Source: Eucommia ulmoides
Taxonomy: Eukaryota; Streptophyta; Magnoliopsida; Garryales; Eucommiaceae
Direction of reading: 5' to 3'
Assembly (NCBI GenBank): GCA_016647705.1
Contig: CM028334.1
Span: 16,290,402-16,354,401, forward strand
DNA: 64,000 bases
Below, in pieces: positions 60,300-64,000 of the stretch. The position numbers and the translations under genes were made by a program. The notes under the pieces are model-generated. The model searched no databases. It was not told where the DNA came from and saw only the letters and a list, made by a program, of their open reading frames with translations. The first letter of the stretch is position 1, and each line of letters opens with the position of its first letter.

Positions 60300-60500
60300 A
60301 TATACCTAATAGCATATTTAAGAAAAACTTTTATTCCTAAAATACTTTGATTTAAGTTTTCATGGACAACTCCTAATAAAATATTTGATCTGTTTTTTAT
60401 TCTATTATCAAGAATAACAACTTTTATTGAAAAATTAATTCCTTTTTTAAACAGAGATTTAAAAACAATTTGTATTCCTCCTATATGTATATAACCAATT
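60300..60500 (-). pseudogene. Movement-protein-like relic (endogenous plant pararetrovirus type)
   Basis: A minus-strand frame contains the pattern Y-I-H-I-G-x-I-Q-I-x2-K-x-L-x2-K-G (from 60493 leftward), followed about 35 residues later by ILLGVV and another hydrophobic-polar block. In plant viral movement proteins (pfam01107 type, found in Caulimoviridae and in sequences derived from them) this is the conserved core, which serves cell-to-cell transport. The relic is short. The open frame continues beyond the core only through a (TA)n tract on one side and a C-run on the other. No coat, RT or protease domain is nearby, so it is an isolated fossil fragment. Confidence 0.5.
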
Positions 60501-60519
60501 TGTATCAGTGAACAGACTT

Positions 60520-60730
60520 TTGGCGTGGTCCTTCGGACATATATATATATATATATATATTTAACAGTAAGGTGTGTCCAAATTCCACTGCTTTTAATCA
60601 TCCCGTTTACCCGTGAGAAGTTTCAAAATAAGAACACAAAAACAAATATTTTACTCTTTACATTTTACCATAACATTGACTTCACTTGCCAAAAAAAAGG
60701 CCGGGGGGGAGGGGGTGGTGTTATAATGTC
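60520..60730. repeat. Low-complexity patches
   Basis: A (TA)n tract at 60539-60560 and a G-rich patch at 60702-60718. Confidence 0.7.
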
Positions 60731-60939
60731 GCAATCAACCTCACGTGGACTGGACTGGTTGGTCATTGCCCCAAAAATGGCACACAAGCAAATTGCAAGA
60801 ATAGAGAAAATGTTAACCCTTTTCATCTCTTCAATCTAAACTATAATTGGTTCAAAGAATAGAAAAGGAAAAATAAAATAGTAATACAAATGAAAAAAAA
60901 AAAAAAAAAATTATTGTGAAAGAGAAATTATTTTTCTTA

Positions 60940-61245
60940 ATATTATTTGGTTAGGAAAAAAAATAAAAGGAGAAAAATAATTTATTTAAATATAATTTAC
61001 TATTTTACCCTCATATATTTCAAAAATAAATTAAAAATTATATTACCTATTTACCTCACTTTCCTTTATTTTTCTCCCAAAGTTATATGGGGAAAAAATT
61101 GCTTCGAAAATTGTGTATTCTTCTTTCTATTTTTTTTTCTTCCATTTTTCATCTATACCAAACATGTTTTTTTTTCCATCCTATTTTTCTTTTTAATTTA
61201 TTTTTCAACCCTTTTCCACCCAACCAAACGCAAACGCACCCCAAG
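60940..61245. mobile_element. MITE-like block
   Basis: The right end, CCACCCAACCAAACGC, is the inverted form of the left-end pattern TTTGGTTAGG near 60948. Between them lies AT-rich DNA with T- and A-runs. The layout resembles small non-autonomous hAT- or Mutator-type elements. Target duplications could not be fixed. Confidence 0.35.
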
Positions 61246-61319
61246 TGATCATTTTTTATTAAAAAAAATAAAGAAAAACAAGACAATAGTTTCCATTGTC
61301 ATTTCATAGGACTTGGAGA

Positions 61320-62440
61320 AACACAAGACTTACCAAAACTCAGAACTTTTTTGCTATGAAGGTAGCAATGGAAAATGTCCGAGAGTCAAAATTGTGCCCC
61401 TCGACGAACATACACACAAGAGGCTAAGAAGGTAAATTCAATCTAAAGATGGAAAGAGGTTCGACCTCAGTCCTCCGTGCATTACCCTCGCCTCTTCGAA
61501 TTGGAGCTCAACTTAATGTGTAATTGGGGATGATTTAGACAACAGTTATATATATAAAATAAAAAATAAAAAAATTGTCCAAGTCTGAGAATTACTCCGA
61601 CCAAAGAACAAGAAGGTGCCCCTCCGAGCCCAACCCTCTGAGATTAGAATGTCCAAGCTCAGTCTCCGATCTAGCATCTGTTCGCCGTATTGAAAAGGGG
61701 TAACTGTTGAAGACCCTCCAAGCTCACATCGTCCAATCTACGTCTTCAATCTATGTTCGGCTTTATCAAGTGGAAGGGAGCCTTTGAAGACTTTTCGAGC
61801 TCAGATTGTTCGAGGTCAGCCTCCGATCTGGCCCTGCTTGGCTGTCTAAAAAAGGTTAACCTTTGAAAGTTGACCAGACTCAACTCTCCGAGCTAAGTCT
61901 ATTCGAATACAACAAGAAGAACTTATGGAAGAAATAAATGATGAAGGAAAAAAGATAACTCATGAGATTTAACTGACCAGGTATCATGAGGAACCCGATG
62001 CCTAACCCCTCAACACGAACTCACAAATGTCAACTTGTGTTCAGGATCGGAGGGAAGGATGGTCATGACCATAGGAGGAAGAGAAGAAGTGAGATATTCT
62101 TGTGGCAAAAATACACAACTCTGTGAAAATTGCCTAACCGAGAGCAACTTTGTCCGACGGAGTGACAGGAAAAATGAGAAACATCAAGAAATAAAACGTG
62201 CACACAGCCTTGCCGAGCTATCTCTGGCAGGCGAGTTTCACATGATGGCCCTTCCCAAAAGCGTCGTCCAAAAGCACCTTCCCAAGAGTGTCATCCAGAG
62301 CTCTACCCCATTTCTCTTGGCAGACACATGGCTCAATAATGAGCACGTCGCTCAGTCCAACCTACAAATTTCCAAGGCCACAATACTTCGGGGTGTCGCG
62401 TGTTCAAATTGAAACTATAGGGAACCAGTGCAAAATAATA
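61320..62440. other. GC-richer unidentified stretch with an imperfect ~100-bp repeat
   Basis: Between 61640 and 61880 three diverged units share (G/C)AGCTCA, (C/T)CTCCGATCT and TTTGAAG/GTTGAAGA. The plus-strand open frame 62035-62412 (125 codons) contains no recognisable domain, and I do not call it a gene. The region may be LTR sequence of an element lacking its partner. Confidence 0.4.
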
Positions 62441-62700
62441 TGCAAGCTTCAGGAGTGCAAAATTAACAAAATAAAGTTAAAGCTTCAAGGGTGCAAAGTG
62501 TCATATTCATGGCCAAACTTCAAGGGTGCAAAGTGTCAAATTAATGTTCACAACTTCAGGGGTGCATGGTGTTAACATAATACCCAAAACACTTGAGGGG
62601 CACAAAGTGTCAAGTTAATGTTCACAACTTCAGGGGTGCATAGTGTTAAAATAACTCCCAAAACACTAGTGGTGCAAACTGTAAGGATTCAATGTGAAGG
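62440..62700 (+). repeat. Tandem repeat with AACTTCAGGGGTGCA units
   Basis: The best-preserved unit is about 77 bp (GTTCACAACTTCAGGGGTGCAT at about 62544 and 62621). Shorter related words (CTTCAAGGGTGCAAAGTGTCA) lie upstream. Confidence 0.75.
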
Positions 62701-62710
62701 TGAAATAATG

Positions 62711-63245
62711 TGTTGATCCTAAGATTTTGATGGACAATTAAGTGTTGATATTTTTGGTAGAACTAATGGTTTGATTGAGTGTTTCAGTTTATTAGTTCCA
62801 GTCATAAGATTATCATGAAGATATTATGTTGAATGAATGCTAAAGATAATGACATAGATGATGAATGATTAAGAGATTGAAGCATTTGAAGAACCTAGGA
62901 AAAACAACTCAGGTTAAATTTTGACTCTTAATGTATTCCAGTTAGTATCACACACGATACAAAATATTTTTTAAAATTATGTGTGTTTTTATAGGATTCT
63001 AATTAATTAAATTATTTGCTCCTATGTGTAATTGAAAATTAAACAAAGATAATTAATTAAAATTGAATTTAAGAATTTAGTGGAGCTAACCGATAAAAGA
63101 AATCAATTAAAAGGGCAAAAATGTCGAAGAAATTGGAATAAAATCGAATTAAGGAGAGGATTTCATCATTGATCAGTCGACAGGTAGGTCGACTGAAGCT
63201 TAAAAGTTGAAATTGTTGAATCTCTCGGTCGATAGGTAGGTCGAC
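62711..63245 (+). mobile_element. 5' part of a long-LTR copia LTR, cut by a new insertion
   Basis: It starts TGTTGATCCTAAG and follows the solo LTRs at 29090 and 19411 (AACTAATG, TTTGCTCCTATGTG). It includes GTCGAC-type words at 63176-63246, then stops where the 94-bp LTR begins. Confidence 0.82.
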
Positions 63246-63339
63246 TGATGCGAACCTCAACAATGATTAGTGAGACCCGAAACCAACTTAGGGTTTCTTC
63301 GCGAAGATCGAAACTAAATCATTGGTGAGGTTTGCATCA
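63246..63339 (+). repeat. 94-bp LTR with 23-bp terminal inverted repeats
   Basis: It begins TGATGCGAACCTCAACAATG and ends CATTGGTGAGGTTTGCATCA. The two 23-bp ends (63246-63268 and 63317-63339) are inverted copies with 21 matches. The middle contains the palindrome CTTCGCGAAG. Confidence 0.7.
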
Positions 63340-63341
63340 TT

Positions 63342-63353
63342 TGGTAATCAGAG
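63342..63353 (+). promoter_or_regulatory. Primer binding site of the 94-bp-LTR element
   Basis: TGGTAATCAGAG is TGGTATCAGAG with one inserted A, two bases beyond the LTR end. Confidence 0.65.
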
Positions 63354-64000
63354 TAAGGTCTAAATCAGGTTTCATCTATCATTTTTCTTTTTCGTTCTTT
63401 CATATCTATTCCTTCATAATTTTTTTTTTCTTGACCAAATCATATCATCAGATCTATTGTATTTTTTTTCTTCTTTTCGTTCTAATTCAAATCTAATCCA
63501 ATCTTGAAAAAAAAAAAAACGCGGTGCATCTTTGTTCTGATCATATTTTTCGTTTAAATATTGTGCTTCTTCAAATCTCAATTTAAAGTTGCTGGTTTTC
63601 AAAAAAAAAAAAAAACAGAAAAGAAAAAAAAAAAAAAAAAAATTGTGAAAATTCAGCAGCCCCAAACAAAAATTGAGAATAATTTCTTCTTGTTCTACTC
63701 TATAAACTTTTCTTTGTGCTCTTTTTGTTCCCTTTGTTTCGTTCCTAAAATCTCATTCTTAGTGAATCAAATTGTTGAGTTTGGATTGCTACAAGAAAAT
63801 TTCTGATTGAGATTGGTTAAGTTCAATAAAGAACTAAAAGAGAGAATTAAAGAGTGGAAAAAGGCAAGAGAGTGTGAGCTTATAAGAGGGTAAAAGCCGA
63901 ATTTGAGTGATACACGAGTGGAGTGACATAGTTTGAGTGCAAACACGTGAGGGAGTGTTTGTGAGGTTTGCTAACTTTGTTTTGCAGGTTACTAAACATG

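Larger units (their letters stand above)
63246..64000 (+). mobile_element. 5' end of an LTR retrotransposon with a 94-bp LTR
   Basis: A 94-bp LTR (63246-63339) is followed by a tRNA-Met-type primer site and an untranslated leader of about 640 bp with A- and T-runs. The leader closes with TTTTGCAGGTTACTAAAC and an ATG at 63998-64000, taken as the gag start. The remainder lies outside the window. Leader style suggests a Ty3/gypsy chromovirus with short LTRs, which is inference. Confidence 0.68.

Noticed and set aside
62035..62412. 125-codon plus-strand ORF as a possible small gene
   Set aside because: There is no recognisable domain, it overlaps another open frame, and it lies in repeat-like sequence next to tandem units. 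I leave it as unexplained.

Overview
This window is plant nuclear DNA, probably from a dicot (the dicot call is an inference; no marker fixes the species). It is AT-rich intergenic heterochromatin made almost entirely of nested retrotransposons. I see no complete host gene, no rRNA or tRNA gene and no CRISPR array. The plant assignment rests on Ty1/copia and Ty3/gypsy elements with plant-type primer binding sites, plant L1-type LINEs with a DUF4283-like ORF1 and a terminal RNase H, large non-coding LTR elements, and a papain-like protease gene with plant-type GTAAGT introns.

Layout. (1) Positions 1-13124 are most of a long-LTR Ty1/copia element (LTR over 2 kb). Its pol is split at 4098-9602 by a non-coding Athila/Tat-like element (a LARD, large retrotransposon derivative). 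(2) 13125-16879 holds the remainder of a Tat-type LTR, which the copia element appears to have entered, and a decayed gypsy relict. (3) From about 16880 to 47873 one L1-type LINE lies in three pieces (ORF1 start, ORF1 end, ORF2), with a possible but unconvincing continuation to about 54260. It is interrupted by a short-LTR copia element (17843-24939), a 2.86-kb-LTR non-coding Tat-type element (25796-45607) and a non-coding chromovirus-like element (47874-54211). Each of these hosts further insertions or duplications: a solo LTR at 19411-21514, a solo LTR inside a solo LTR at 28019-31335, and a nearly complete second LINE at 35948-41881 with a perfect 16-bp target duplication. (4) 54212-58649 is low-copy-looking AT-rich DNA with a Ser/Thr/Pro-rich ORF, an acidic membrane-protein-like ORF and an interspersed palindrome array (GTTAACGTTAAC). 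(5) 58650-59572, minus strand, is a four-exon papain-type cysteine protease with intact catalytic residues but a mutated splice donor and no detectable N-terminal exon. (6) 60300-60500, minus strand, resembles the core of a plant pararetrovirus-type movement protein. (7) 60940-64000 holds a MITE-like block, tandem repeats, a truncated copia LTR, and the start of an element with a 94-bp LTR whose gag ATG is at the last three bases.

How it fits together. The nesting gives a relative order of events. The LINE was hit by three LTR elements, and those were later hit by solo-LTR copies and a younger LINE. Target duplications of 5 bp (one perfect, several with one mismatch) and one of 16 bp support most boundaries. 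Nearly every reading frame carries stops, frameshifts or lost catalytic residues, so the region looks transcriptionally inert. All family calls were made by eye, without database searches.
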